Source: Mesorhizobium zhangyense
GTDB taxonomy: Bacteria > Pseudomonadota > Alphaproteobacteria > Rhizobiales > Rhizobiaceae
Assembly (NCBI RefSeq): GCF_011045115.1
Contig: NZ_JAAKZG010000001.1
Coordinates: 496,001-560,000 of the forward strand
Direction of reading: 5' to 3'
DNA: 64,000 nucleotides
The notes under the pieces are model-generated. The model was not told the origin of the DNA, did no database searches, and worked only from the letters and a program-made list of their open reading frames with translations. This document shows positions 1-8,489 of the stretch, in pieces. Positions within the stretch are counted from its first letter, which is position 1; each line of letters begins with the position of its first letter. The translations under genes were made by a program, and so were the position numbers.

Positions 1-25
1 TGGCGATGAATAGATGCACCCTTAG

Positions 26-67
26 AAAGCTGTTAGCTAGCCGTCTAAAGCTGTTAGCTAGCCGTCT
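26..67. repeat. Perfect 21-nt tandem duplication at the 3' end of the FrnE-like gene
   Basis: Positions 26-46 and 47-67 are identical 21-mers (AAAGCTGTTAGCTAGCCGTCT). The copy at 47-67 contains the last codons and the TAA stop of the oxidoreductase gene read on the minus strand. The other copy lies just downstream and repeats the same codons and stop. It looks like a recent slippage or duplication event that left the protein unchanged. Confidence 0.85.
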
Positions 68-737
68 CCAGTTCCCCGCGCGCTTTCGCGGCGGCGATCT
101 GGCGGATGGCGTCGGCCAGGGTGTCGCTCTCCTGTGCGCCCATGACGGCGTATTTGCCTTCGAGCAGGAAGCAGGGAACGCCGGTGATGCCCATGCGGGA
201 CGCGGTGGCGGCTTCGTTGGCAACGGCGTCGCGGTCGGTGTCGGTGGCAAGCATCGCCTCGACCACCGGCGCATCCATGCCGGCCTCGCGTGCGGCTTCG
301 GTCAGAACGGCGTGGTCGCCGATGTTCTGGCCTTCTTCGAAATAGAGCTGGAACAGTCGCCGCGCGAGCCTGTTCTGCACTTCCACGCCGGCAGCCGAGG
401 CCCAGCGCATGACGCGGTGAGCGTCGATGGTGTTGGGCGAGACCTTGATTGCCTCGAAATCGAAGTCGATGCCTTCGGCTTCACCCAGCGGTTCGATATT
501 GGCGTGGATCTGGCGCAGGCGCTCCTCGCTGCCGAACTTCGCCAGCATGTATTGCTTGCGGTCCTTGCCTTCGAGCGGAATGGTCGGGTCGAGCTGGAAC
601 GGGCGCCAGCGTATCTGCACGTCGACTTCCGGCACGGCGGCAACGGCCTTGTCGAGCCGCTTCTGGCCTATGAAGCACCAAGGGCAAACGGCGTCGGAGA
701 CGACATCGATGGTGATGGACTGCTTTTCGTCGCTCAT
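54..737 (-). CDS. DsbA-family (FrnE-like) thiol oxidoreductase
   Basis: The 227-residue protein has a thioredoxin fold of the DsbA/FrnE class: the active site CPWC is at residues 18-21 right after the first beta strand (DVVSDAVCPWC), and a cis-proline loop (TGVPCF) lies in the C-terminal half. No signal peptide is visible, so a cytosolic thiol-disulfide role is likely, as in FrnE and 2-hydroxychromene isomerase relatives. The ATG at 737 is chosen over the upstream one at 776 because an AGGAGG site lies about 7 nt before it and the longer start would overlap the preceding gene. It begins 20 nt after the peptide-binding protein gene on the same strand, so the two are probably co-transcribed. 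The substrate is unknown. Confidence 0.88.
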   Translation of the reverse strand: MSDEKQSITIDVVSDAVCPWCFIGQKRLDKAVAAVPEVDVQIRWRPFQLDPTIPLEGKDRKQYMLAKFGSEERLRQIHANIEPLGEAEGIDFDFEAIKVSPNTIDAHRVMRWASAAGVEVQNRLARRLFQLYFEEGQNIGDHAVLTEAAREAGMDAPVVEAMLATDTDRDAVANEAATASRMGITGVPCFLLEGKYAVMGAQESDTLADAIRQIAAAKARGELETAS

Positions 738-757
738 CGGGAATTCCTCCTTTGCCG

Positions 758-2578
758 TCAATTCGGCTTCTGCCACCAGGTCGGAAACTGGTTCCCGAAT
801 ATAGGTGTCTTTGCCGGGTGTTCCAGATTGGCCCAGTAGGCAAGGAACTCTTTCTTGTTGTGCTGCATCGGCACCATATAGGCGCCGGAAATCAACAGGC
901 GATCCAGCGCGCGCACGGCGGCGACGTAGCTGTCCTTGTCGCGGGCATGCAGCATCGCCTCGATCATCGCATCGACTGCCGGATCGGCGACGCCGGCAAG
1001 ATTGAACGATCCCGGGACATTTGCAGACTCGGAACCCCAGCGGAAAGTGAGTTCGATGCCGGGCGATAGCGTCCCGAGGAAGCCGGTGGAGCCGAACAGC
1101 ACATCAAAGTCAAAGTTCTGCTTGCGCATCTGGATCTGGTCGGATTCGAGCGCGCGGATGTTGACGTCGATGCCGAGCTTCTCCAGCGAACGCTGATAAA
1201 GCGCTGCAAGCCGCTCCTCGGTCTGCGACGTGGTCAGTATCTCGAAGCTGAACGGCTCACCGTCGGGGCCGACGAGCTTGCCGCCATCGACGTGGTAGCC
1301 GGCGCTTTCCAGGAGATCAAATGCCTCCTTCAGCACCTTGCGATCACGGCCGGAGCCGTCAGTTACCCGCGGTCGATAGGTGCCGTCCATGACATCCGCA
1401 GGCACCTTGCCGGGGAAGGGGGCAAGAAGCGCGCGTTCGGCCTCGCTGGCCGGGCGTCCGAGCGCGGAAAGCTCGGAATCCTGCCAGAAGCTCGCCGTGC
1501 GCTTATACTGGCCGTCGAACAGGTTCTTGTTGGCCCATTCGAAATCATAGAGCATGCCGAGCGCGCGGCGCACGCGAACGTCGGAGAATTTCGGCAGCCG
1601 CGTGTTGAACAGGAAGCCGTTGACCACCGGTGGCAATCCACTCTCGAAATCTTCCGAGACGACCTTGCCTTCCGTCATTGCCGGGAAATTGAAATTGCGC
1701 TCGCGCTTGACCGGGTCGGCCTCGGCGAAGGTCGAGCAGATGCCTTTCTTGAAAGCCTCGAACATGGCGTTGGCATTCAGGAAATATTCGAGCGTGACGC
1801 GGTCGAAATTGTCGATGCCGCGCTTCACCGGCAGGTCTTTGGCCCAATAGTCGGGGTTGCGTTCGAAGACGATGCGCTGGCCCGGCGCCACCTGCCCGAC
1901 GCGGTAGGGGCCGCTGCCGATCACCGGCTTCAGCGTCGTCTGGTCGAAAGTCTCCTTGTTGAAGAAGTGCTTCGGCACGATCGGCGTCATCGCGATAATC
2001 AGCGGAAATTCGCGGTCGGCGAGTTCGTTGAAAATGAAGCGGACGCTGAGATCGCCTGTCTTTTCGAGCTTGGCGATCTTCTTCATGCGGTCACTGTATG
2101 GGGGACGGCCCTTTTCCGTGTAAACCTCATAGGTGAAGATCACATCGTCTGCCGTCACAGGCTCGCCGTCGGACCATTTTGCCTTCGGGTTGAGGTGGAA
2201 TTCGACCGATTTTCGGTCTTCCGGCATGTCGATCGACTCGGCCAGCAGGCCGTAAAGCGAAAAAGGCTCGTCCATGCTGCGCTGCATCAGCGATTCGAAG
2301 ACCAGATTGCCGTAGATCGTGTCGATCATGCCGCGCGCGGTGGTGCGCAGGCTCTTGATGATGAAGGGGTTGAGGTTGTCGAAGCTGCCGACCACGCAAT
2401 AGGTGACACTGCCGCCCTTGGGCGCGTCCGGATTGACGTAGGGGAAATTCGAAAAATCTTCAGGCAGGGCAGGCTCTCCCTGCATCGCAACAGCGTGCTT
2501 TGGCTCGGCCAGTGCCGCAGCCCCAAGCGCCGGCAACAGGGCCATGGCGGCACAGAGCGATAGAAATATGCGGCGCAT
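758..2578 (-). CDS. ABC transporter substrate-binding protein, family 5 (YejA-like)
   Basis: The 606-residue protein starts with a Sec signal peptide (about residues 1-24, hydrophobic core ending ALA). It then shows the family-5 peptide/nickel-binding fold with the YejA-type opening: GEPALPEDF, then YVNPDAPKGG, and the FDNLNPFI motif. Further typical segments are KWSDGEPVTADDV and GSGPYRVGQV. Members bind oligopeptides or microcin-C-like peptides in the periplasm for import. Permease and ATPase genes are not adjacent on the side visible here; only the FrnE-like gene follows. The gene is either an orphan binding protein or works with a transporter beyond position 1. Family assignment is firm, ligand is not. 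Confidence 0.9.
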   Translation of the reverse strand: MRRIFLSLCAAMALLPALGAAALAEPKHAVAMQGEPALPEDFSNFPYVNPDAPKGGSVTYCVVGSFDNLNPFIIKSLRTTARGMIDTIYGNLVFESLMQRSMDEPFSLYGLLAESIDMPEDRKSVEFHLNPKAKWSDGEPVTADDVIFTYEVYTEKGRPPYSDRMKKIAKLEKTGDLSVRFIFNELADREFPLIIAMTPIVPKHFFNKETFDQTTLKPVIGSGPYRVGQVAPGQRIVFERNPDYWAKDLPVKRGIDNFDRVTLEYFLNANAMFEAFKKGICSTFAEADPVKRERNFNFPAMTEGKVVSEDFESGLPPVVNGFLFNTRLPKFSDVRVRRALGMLYDFEWANKNLFDGQYKRTASFWQDSELSALGRPASEAERALLAPFPGKVPADVMDGTYRPRVTDGSGRDRKVLKEAFDLLESAGYHVDGGKLVGPDGEPFSFEILTTSQTEERLAALYQRSLEKLGIDVNIRALESDQIQMRKQNFDFDVLFGSTGFLGTLSPGIELTFRWGSESANVPGSFNLAGVADPAVDAMIEAMLHARDKDSYVAAVRALDRLLISGAYMVPMQHNKKEFLAYWANLEHPAKTPIFGNQFPTWWQKPN

Positions 2579-2818
2579 TGGTAGATAGCCCTCACTCGAA
2601 CATTACTGGATGATTCGAATAAGAATCTATCACGGCGGCACTATTGTGAGGTTAGAGGTGAATTGCCACGGTTATTCGCTGCAAACGGACTGGATTCGCA
2701 ACGCGAGGCGGTGTAACACGCCCGCAAAAGCCATGCTGTTGCCTCATTTAGCCAACAGGTAGCGGTTACGAACGGCGCCATGAGCCGGTTCCGGGAACAA
2801 TTGAGAGGAAATTGATAG

Positions 2819-3451
2819 ATGACGAGCTTGAAAACCGACACTGCCCGTCTTTCGGTCATGGCCGCAGGCGTGGTCGGCATGCTCGCCGCTGGTCTCGTGC
2901 CGGCCGCGGCACAACAGCAGCAGCCGCAGATTCCGCAGGGCTGGTTCAAGGCTTGTTCCAAGCAGGAAGACGTGGACATCTGCAATGTGCAGAACATTTC
3001 CACTGCCGCTTCCGGCCAGCTCGTCACCGGCATCAGCCTGATCGAGCTCAAGGGCAAGGTGAACCGCAAGGTCTTCCAGGTAACGGTCCCGACCGGCCGT
3101 CTCGTGCCTCCCGGCATCGGCCTTCAGATCGATGGCGGCAAGGCGCAGAAGCTTGATTACGTGATCTGCTTCCCGGACCGCTGCGTTGCCGAAGCCCAGC
3201 TTTCGGACCAGCTCATCGCTTCCTTCAAGAAGGGCTCGGAGCTGACGCTGACTTCCGTCAACTTCCAGAACCAGCCGAACCCGATCAAGGTTTCGCTGTC
3301 CGGCTTCACCGGCGCCTATGATGGCCCGGCGATGCAGCAGTCCGATCTCGAGGACCGCCAGAAGAAGCTCCAGGAATTCGTTTCCAAGAACAATGAGGAC
3401 TTCGCCAAGAAGCTGAAGGAAGAGCAGGACAAGGCGAAGACGGCCAATTGA
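2819..3451 (+). CDS. Invasion-associated locus B (IalB) family protein
   Basis: The 210-residue exported protein has an N-terminal signal sequence ending near AAAQ (about residue 31) and then a Gln-rich linker. The IalB-type domain follows, with the WFKACSKQEDVDICNVQN segment and paired cysteines (DYVICFPDRCVAEA). The C-terminus is a charged helical tail rich in Lys and Glu (about residues 175-210). IalB proteins are periplasmic or envelope-associated in Bartonella, Brucella and rhizobia; the name reflects an erythrocyte-invasion phenotype in Bartonella and does not imply virulence here. A GAGAGG ribosome site lies upstream of the ATG and a strong terminator follows, so the gene looks monocistronic. 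Confidence 0.85.
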   Translation: MTSLKTDTARLSVMAAGVVGMLAAGLVPAAAQQQQPQIPQGWFKACSKQEDVDICNVQNISTAASGQLVTGISLIELKGKVNRKVFQVTVPTGRLVPPGIGLQIDGGKAQKLDYVICFPDRCVAEAQLSDQLIASFKKGSELTLTSVNFQNQPNPIKVSLSGFTGAYDGPAMQQSDLEDRQKKLQEFVSKNNEDFAKKLKEEQDKAKTAN

Positions 3452-3472
3452 TCGCCGTCACTCTCTGATCAG

Positions 3473-3502
3473 AAAAAAGCGGGGTTTTGCCCCGCTTTTT
3501 TT
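3473..3502. terminator. Strong bidirectional intrinsic terminator
   Basis: A 12-bp stem (AAAAAAGCGGGG at 3473-3484 pairing with CCCCGCTTTTTT at 3490-3501) with a 5-nt loop sits between the convergent IalB and HspQ genes. A-runs and T-runs flank the GC core on both sides, so it can stop transcription from either direction. Confidence 0.9.
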
Positions 3503-3531
3503 GTTTTTGTCCGATTAAAAGCCGATTGGCA

Positions 3532-3855
3532 TCAATGGCGCGCGTGATGTTTTGGCGAATAACGGCCGTCCGCGGTCTTGTCGAAGAGTTCGCGCAGTTG
3601 CGGATGCCGCACCGGCTCGCCGGAATCGTCTTCCAGCAGGTTCTGCTCCGAGACATAGGCGATGTATTCCGTCTCATTATTTTCCGCGAGCAGATGGTAG
3701 AATGGCTGGTCCTTGCGTGGACGCACATCCGCCGGGATGGCCTCATACCATTCTTCGGTGTTGTTGAACTGCGGATCGACGTCGAAAATGACGCCCCTGA
3801 ACGGGAACAGACGGTGACGCACCACCTGGCCGATCGCAAATTTTGCTGTCTTCAT
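3532..3855 (-). CDS. hspQ: Heat-shock protein HspQ (hemimethylated-DNA-binding/YccV domain)
   Basis: The 107-residue protein matches HspQ throughout: MKTAKFAIGQVVRHRLFPFRGVIFDVDP at the start, then EWYEAIP and QPFYHLLAENNE. HspQ in enterobacteria modulates Lon-dependent proteolysis, and the fold was first described as a hemimethylated-DNA-binding domain. The ATG at 3855 is chosen because family members begin with the M-x-x-A-K-F strand; an upstream ATG at 3879 adds only eight unrelated residues. It is convergent with the IalB gene across a shared terminator. Confidence 0.9.
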   Translation of the reverse strand: MKTAKFAIGQVVRHRLFPFRGVIFDVDPQFNNTEEWYEAIPADVRPRKDQPFYHLLAENNETEYIAYVSEQNLLEDDSGEPVRHPQLRELFDKTADGRYSPKHHARH

Positions 3856-3981
3856 TTCAATCACGCTTTCAACTCTCACACATTATTTGGCGCAGGCTGA
3901 GGCGCAATTCAATCCCAAACGGGTTGACGCATTGAGGAACAACGGGTTAGCGCGGGCCTGAGTTTCGGATAAGCAATCATC

Positions 3982-4944
3982 ATGTCGGATGTCATCGGTC
4001 TGGTTCTGCCCTTTTTCGGGCTGATCTTCATGGGTTTTCTGGTGGCGCGGATAACGCGCCAGCCCATTGAGGCGCTCGGCTGGATGAACACCTTCATCAT
4101 CTATGTCGCGCTGCCGGCGCTGTTCTTTCAGCTTCTGGCAAAGACGCCTGTCGAAAAGCTGACGGAATGGAGCTACATCTTCGGCTCGGTCTTTTCGACC
4201 TACCTTGTTTTCTCCCTGATGTTCGTCGGATCGCTGATCCTTTCGCGCGGAAAGATCGCGGAAGCGACGATCAAGGGGCTGGCCGCCTGCTACGGGAATA
4301 TCGGCTATATGGGACCGGGCATCGCGCTGCTGGCCTTCGGCGAGGAAGCAGCAGTGCCTGTCGCGCTGATCTTCTGCTTTGAAAACACCATCCACTTCGC
4401 CGTCGCGCCGATGATGATGGCGCTGGCCGGCAGCGAGAAGGTTCCGCCGCTGCAACTGGCGTTCGGGGTGGTCAAGAAAATCCTGCGGCATCCATTCATC
4501 ATCTCGACCATCATCGGCGTGGCCGCCGCTTACGCCGAGTTTCGCCCGCCGATGCCGATCGAGCGCTTTCTTGACTATTTGTCGCGCGCCGCGGCACCTT
4601 GCGCGCTGTTTGCCATGGGCGTGACGCTGGCATTGAGGCCGCTGAAGCGGGTTCCGACCGAAATCGCACCAATCACCGCGCTCAAGCTGATCCTGCATCC
4701 GCTGATCTGCTACGTCGTTCTGAGCTGGGTCGGGAATTTTTCGGAGGTGTGGCTATTCTCTGCGGTTCTGCTTGCCGCGCTGCCGACCGCCACCAACGTC
4801 TTTGTCATCGCCCAGCAGTACAATACGTGGGTTGAGCGCGCTTCGGCGAGCGTGCTGATCACCACCTGCTTCTCCGTGGGGACGGTGACGGCGCTGCTCT
4901 ACATGATCAAGACCGGAATGCTACCGCCGGATCTGTTCCCGTAG
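3982..4944 (+). CDS. AEC-family transporter (auxin efflux carrier superfamily)
   Basis: The 320-residue integral membrane protein has about ten hydrophobic segments and the AEC/MdcF signature: N-terminal FGLIFMGFLVAR, the GNIGYMGPGIALLAFG motif near residue 105, and the C-terminal AALPTATNVFVIAQQY segment. Bacterial members export or import malonate, lactate/malate or other small organic anions; the substrate cannot be read from sequence. It has no operon partner. Its 3' end overlaps the 3' end of the convergent UbiH-like gene by 24 nt. Confidence 0.87.
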   Translation: MSDVIGLVLPFFGLIFMGFLVARITRQPIEALGWMNTFIIYVALPALFFQLLAKTPVEKLTEWSYIFGSVFSTYLVFSLMFVGSLILSRGKIAEATIKGLAACYGNIGYMGPGIALLAFGEEAAVPVALIFCFENTIHFAVAPMMMALAGSEKVPPLQLAFGVVKKILRHPFIISTIIGVAAAYAEFRPPMPIERFLDYLSRAAAPCALFAMGVTLALRPLKRVPTEIAPITALKLILHPLICYVVLSWVGNFSEVWLFSAVLLAALPTATNVFVIAQQYNTWVERASASVLITTCFSVGTVTALLYMIKTGMLPPDLFP

Positions 4945-6132
4945 CGAAGACGCCAGGGAAGATAGACCGCTTCCAGGACGCAAGCCCTCGCGCATGAACA
5001 GCGTGCGGAGGGGCGCGAAGCTGCCAAGGATGCCAAGGCCGGCACTGCGCAGCAATTGCGCCGGAATGATATTCGACAGCAGCGACTGGTTGAGCAGGCT
5101 GACGGCGCCCGAGCGGGCCAAGATATCCGGCCGCCGCCTTGCGTCATAGGACGAGAGCGCATCGGCTGAGCCGGGGTCTTCGCGATGAATTGATGCAATC
5201 TCAATGAGTTGCTGGATATCCCTGATACCGAGATTGAGGCCCTGTGCGCCGATCGGTGGGAAGACGTGTGCGGCCTCTCCGACCAGCGCGACCCGGTTTT
5301 GCGCGAACCGCTTCGGCAAGGTCGCCGACAGCGGATAAATCTGCCGGCCCGGCTCGACCGAAACCCGGCCAAGCATCGACTGCATGCGCTCCTCGACGCG
5401 GGCTGACAACGCTTCGTCATCGAGTCCCGCAAGTTGCTCCGCCGTTTCCGGCTCCACGACCCAGACCAGGCTCGAGCGGTCGCCGGGCAGGGGAACCTGC
5501 GTGAAGGGGCCAGTCTCGGTGTGGAATTCGGTCGAAGTGTTGGCGTGGCCGCGCGTATGGCCGAAATTGATCACCAGGGCGGCCTGCGGATAGGCTTGTG
5601 TTGAGGTGGAAATGCCTGCGGCTTCGCGGGCAGGCGACGTGCGGCCATCGGCGGCGACAGCCAGTTTTGCCGATATTTCCGTCCCGTCGGACAGGATGGC
5701 CAGCACAGTATCAGCGCCAATCTGCCAGCGCTCGACCAGCGCGTGGTGCCAGGCAATGCCGGCATGGTTCGTAACGGCGTGTTCAAGCGCTTCGTTGAGG
5801 TCGCGATTGGGTATGTTCAGCCCGAAAAGCGGTTCGCCGATCTCGCTGGCGTGAAAGGTGACGATCGGACTTCTGATCAAACGGCGCGTCGCGTCGATAA
5901 TGCGCATGATGCGCAGGGGTGCTGCCTTCGGTTCGATTGCAGCCGTGATGCCAAGCGTGTCGAGGAATTTCAGTGCCGGCGTCATCAAGGCTGTGGTGCG
6001 GCGGTCCTTGCCGCTGACGGCGGGGCCGACGAGGCTTACGGAAAAGCCTGCGTGGGCAAAGGCAAGTGCCGCGATCAGCCCGGCGGGTCCGGTGCCCGCG
6101 ACGACGACATTGACTTGATCAGTTCGGTCCAA
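4921..6132 (-). CDS. UbiH/UbiF/COQ6-type FAD-dependent monooxygenase
   Basis: The 403-residue flavoprotein shows an N-terminal Rossmann dinucleotide site (VVVAGTGPAGLIAALAF, residues about 9-25), the central DG motif (AADGRTSPARE) and the second FAD motif (VGEAAHVFPPIGAQGLNLG). The usual Asp of the GD motif is Glu here, which is common in alphaproteobacterial members. The family hydroxylates the ubiquinone ring. Alphaproteobacteria often use one or two broad-specificity enzymes (UbiL/UbiM types), so the exact ring position is not assignable. The gene is monocistronic, with the divergent DUF2182 gene 106 nt away. Confidence 0.87.
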   Translation of the reverse strand: MDRTDQVNVVVAGTGPAGLIAALAFAHAGFSVSLVGPAVSGKDRRTTALMTPALKFLDTLGITAAIEPKAAPLRIMRIIDATRRLIRSPIVTFHASEIGEPLFGLNIPNRDLNEALEHAVTNHAGIAWHHALVERWQIGADTVLAILSDGTEISAKLAVAADGRTSPAREAAGISTSTQAYPQAALVINFGHTRGHANTSTEFHTETGPFTQVPLPGDRSSLVWVVEPETAEQLAGLDDEALSARVEERMQSMLGRVSVEPGRQIYPLSATLPKRFAQNRVALVGEAAHVFPPIGAQGLNLGIRDIQQLIEIASIHREDPGSADALSSYDARRRPDILARSGAVSLLNQSLLSNIIPAQLLRSAGLGILGSFAPLRTLFMREGLRPGSGLSSLASSLREQIRR

Positions 6133-6238
6133 GGCTGCGATCCGGCTAAATTGCGCGCTGCCGGCAGTCGCCGGACGTTTTCATATAGAGCAGCGCATCA
6201 GGCTTGATCAACGTGGCGATTCAGCCCATCGCTTTGCC

Positions 6239-7135
6239 ATGAGCACCAATCAGGACGGGTTCGACCATCTCGACCGGGCAGGGCGCGCGGCGGCTGCCGT
6301 CGCGAAAAGCCCGCGCTGGGCGATTTACACGGTGCTTGCCACCGGCATCGCGCTGTCCTGGCTGGTGATCGCGGCCATGGCTGTTCGCAGTGCCGAAAGC
6401 CGCGATCCGGGCAATGCGGCGCCGGGTGATCGTTTCCTGCGGATGCTACCCGACATTTCCCTGCCGGACGTGGTCGAGCGGTTTTTCGCGCTTTGCATGA
6501 CGCCTGCGCCGCTGGATGGAGCGGGATTGACCGCCTATGCGGCACTTACGCTGATGTGGTTCCTGATGGCGCTGGCGATGATGCTGCCCTCGGCGGCACC
6601 CATGATCCGAACCTATTGCGAGATTGCCGACACCGCGCGGCAGAAGCGGGAGCCGGTTGTTCATCCCCTGGTTCTGGTCGCCGGTTATCTCATTGTCTGG
6701 CTCGCCGCATCGGCGGTGTTCGCCGGCCTGACGCTTGCTGTTCATGCGCTGGCGGCCAGCGCTCAGCCGCTGGATCCCGTCCGTGGCATTGCCGGCGCTT
6801 TGGCGCTGGGCATTGCCGGACTCTACCAGTTCAGTAGCCTGAAAGAGGCCTGCCTGAAGAAATGCCGCAACCCTTTCTCGATTCTGTTCGCCCGCTGGAG
6901 TGCGAAACCGACCAAGATATTCAGGCTCGGCATGGAACAGGGCATCTGGTGCCTGGGCTGCTGCTGGGCGTTGATGCTGGTGATGTTTGCGGTTGGCACG
7001 ATGAATTTGTTCTGGATGGCACTGATCGCGGTGTTTACCGTGGTTGAAAAACAAGGGACAAAGCGTTTTCCAACGCGCCTCGCGGGTGCGATACTGCTTG
7101 TCTGGGCTGTGGCGCTTCTTGTAAGTTCTGCCTGA
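6239..7135 (+). CDS. DUF2182 family predicted metal-binding membrane protein
   Basis: The 298-residue polytopic protein has about seven hydrophobic segments and matches the DUF2182 pattern: a membrane segment with MMLPSAAPM, followed by Q(F)SSLKEACLKKCRNP, then GIWCLGCCWALM. Conserved Met, Cys and charged residues near membrane faces suggest metal handling, but no biochemical function is established to my knowledge. It is followed 18 nt later by a DUF1326 gene, a pairing that recurs in proteobacteria, and it begins a co-directional run of four genes. No strong ribosome site precedes the ATG. Confidence 0.82.
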   Translation: MSTNQDGFDHLDRAGRAAAAVAKSPRWAIYTVLATGIALSWLVIAAMAVRSAESRDPGNAAPGDRFLRMLPDISLPDVVERFFALCMTPAPLDGAGLTAYAALTLMWFLMALAMMLPSAAPMIRTYCEIADTARQKREPVVHPLVLVAGYLIVWLAASAVFAGLTLAVHALAASAQPLDPVRGIAGALALGIAGLYQFSSLKEACLKKCRNPFSILFARWSAKPTKIFRLGMEQGIWCLGCCWALMLVMFAVGTMNLFWMALIAVFTVVEKQGTKRFPTRLAGAILLVWAVALLVSSA

Positions 7136-7153
7136 CCGGGAAGGGGACGTTCC

Positions 7154-7768
7154 ATGGCCGACCAAAGCTGGGCAATGAAGGGAGAGCTTGTACTCTCCTG
7201 CAATTGCACGGTTTTTTGCCCTTGCGTGCTTTCGCTTGGCGGCCATCCGCCGACGGAAGGCTATTGCCAGACATGGGCAGGTTTCCGCGTCGATGCCGGT
7301 CATTATGGCGATGTCGATCTGTCCGGGCTCAACCTCGGGTTGATCATGGAAATCCCCGGCTATATGAGCCGTGGCAACTGGACTGCCGGGCTGTTCGTGG
7401 ACCAGCGCGCGTCGATCTACGCCACAAAAGCCTTCACCAAGATTTTCACCGGCAAGGCCGGTGGCACGACCTCGCTGCTGTCGATCCTCGTCGGAAAGTT
7501 TCTCGGCGTCGAGCAGGTGCCGATCAGCTACGAGACGCAGGACAAGACGCGTATCTTCCAGATACCCAAAATCATTGACGGCGCGGTGACGCCTATCCCC
7601 GGCAAGAGCCGGGACGGCGACACGGTGATCACCAATTCCGAATACTGGATCGCGCCGGAAATCATCGTGGCGAAATCCGACAAGAGCAAGATGCGCGCCT
7701 TTGGCCGAAACTGGAATTTCGCCGGCCGTTCGGCCGAAATCTGCAAATTGGACTGGCGTGGCCCGTGA
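7154..7768 (+). CDS. DUF1326 domain-containing protein
   Basis: The 204-residue soluble protein carries the DUF1326 hallmark near its N-terminus, a dense cysteine cluster CNCTVFCPC (Cys16, Cys18, Cys22, Cys24), plus Cys38 in EGYCQTW. The rest alternates strands and ends with NWNFAGRSAEICKLDW. The Cys cluster suggests metal binding or redox chemistry. Function is unestablished, but the neighbouring DUF2182 membrane protein argues for a shared metal-related or membrane role (inference). Its TGA stop overlaps the GTG start of the phosphatidylcholine synthase gene, indicating translational coupling. Confidence 0.82.
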   Translation: MADQSWAMKGELVLSCNCTVFCPCVLSLGGHPPTEGYCQTWAGFRVDAGHYGDVDLSGLNLGLIMEIPGYMSRGNWTAGLFVDQRASIYATKAFTKIFTGKAGGTTSLLSILVGKFLGVEQVPISYETQDKTRIFQIPKIIDGAVTPIPGKSRDGDTVITNSEYWIAPEIIVAKSDKSKMRAFGRNWNFAGRSAEICKLDWRGP

Positions 7769-8487
7769 AACGAAAAAAAGTCACCTGGCCGCAAGCGAAG
7801 GCCTTTTCCGTTCATCTCCTCACTGCATCCGGCTCATTCCTGGCCTTCCTGTCGCTGGTGGCGGCAAGCGAGGGGCGTTGGACGGCCATGTTCTGGTGGC
7901 TGGGGCTGGCGCTTTTCGTCGATGGCATCGACGGCCCGATCGCGCGTAAGCTCGAGGTCAAGGAAGTGCTGCCGACATGGTCGGGCGAACTTCTCGACAA
8001 CATCATCGACTACGTCACTTACGTGCTGATACCCGCCTTCGCGCTCTACCAGCGCGGCTTCATGGGCGATAATCTGTCGTTCATCTCAGCGGCGCTGATC
8101 GTCGTTTCCAGCGCGATCTACTATGCAGACACGGGCATGAAGACGAAGGAGAATTTCTTCAAAGGGTTCCCCGTCGTCTGGAACATGCTCGTCTTCACGC
8201 TCTTCGTCATCGAGCCTGGTGAGTGGGTGTCGTTTGCCGTGGTGGTGATTGCGGCGGTAATGACGTTCGTGCCGATGAATTTCCTGCATCCGGTGCGGGT
8301 CGCACGCCTGCGCGACCTGAACCTCGCTGTCTTTCTAGGCTGGTGCGCCTTCGGCGCCATCGCACTGGCGCAGACCATGCACGCCAGCGAGTGGGTGAAG
8401 ATCGGCATAGCCGTAACCGGCGCCTATCTGTTCTTCATCGGCGGCGTCATGCAATTCTTTCCCAATCTCGGTACCAAGAAAGCCTGA
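7765..8487 (+). CDS. pcs: Phosphatidylcholine synthase
   Basis: The 240-residue membrane protein is the Pcs type of CDP-alcohol phosphotransferase, which condenses choline with CDP-diacylglycerol to give phosphatidylcholine in the inner membrane. It has about eight hydrophobic segments. The catalytic motif is the Pcs variant of DGxxAR...GxxxDxxxD: DGIDGPIARK, then WSGELLDNIIDYVTY, with the longer spacing typical of Pcs. Phosphatidylcholine is a major lipid in rhizobia, Brucella and Agrobacterium, supporting the taxonomic call. It starts with GTG at 7765, overlapping the upstream stop by 4 nt, and the oxidoreductase start is 2 nt downstream. Confidence 0.92.
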   Translation: MKRKKVTWPQAKAFSVHLLTASGSFLAFLSLVAASEGRWTAMFWWLGLALFVDGIDGPIARKLEVKEVLPTWSGELLDNIIDYVTYVLIPAFALYQRGFMGDNLSFISAALIVVSSAIYYADTGMKTKENFFKGFPVVWNMLVFTLFVIEPGEWVSFAVVVIAAVMTFVPMNFLHPVRVARLRDLNLAVFLGWCAFGAIALAQTMHASEWVKIGIAVTGAYLFFIGGVMQFFPNLGTKKA

Positions 8488-8489
8488 TC

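Noticed and set aside
1292-2563. 423-residue plus-strand open frame opposite the peptide-binding protein
   Set aside because: Arg/His/Asp-rich shadow of a GC-rich gene on the other strand; the minus-strand frame has a signal peptide and clear family motifs.
8223-8489. N-terminal extension of the quinone oxidoreductase frame
   Set aside because: It is the pcs gene read in another frame; the true start is 8490.
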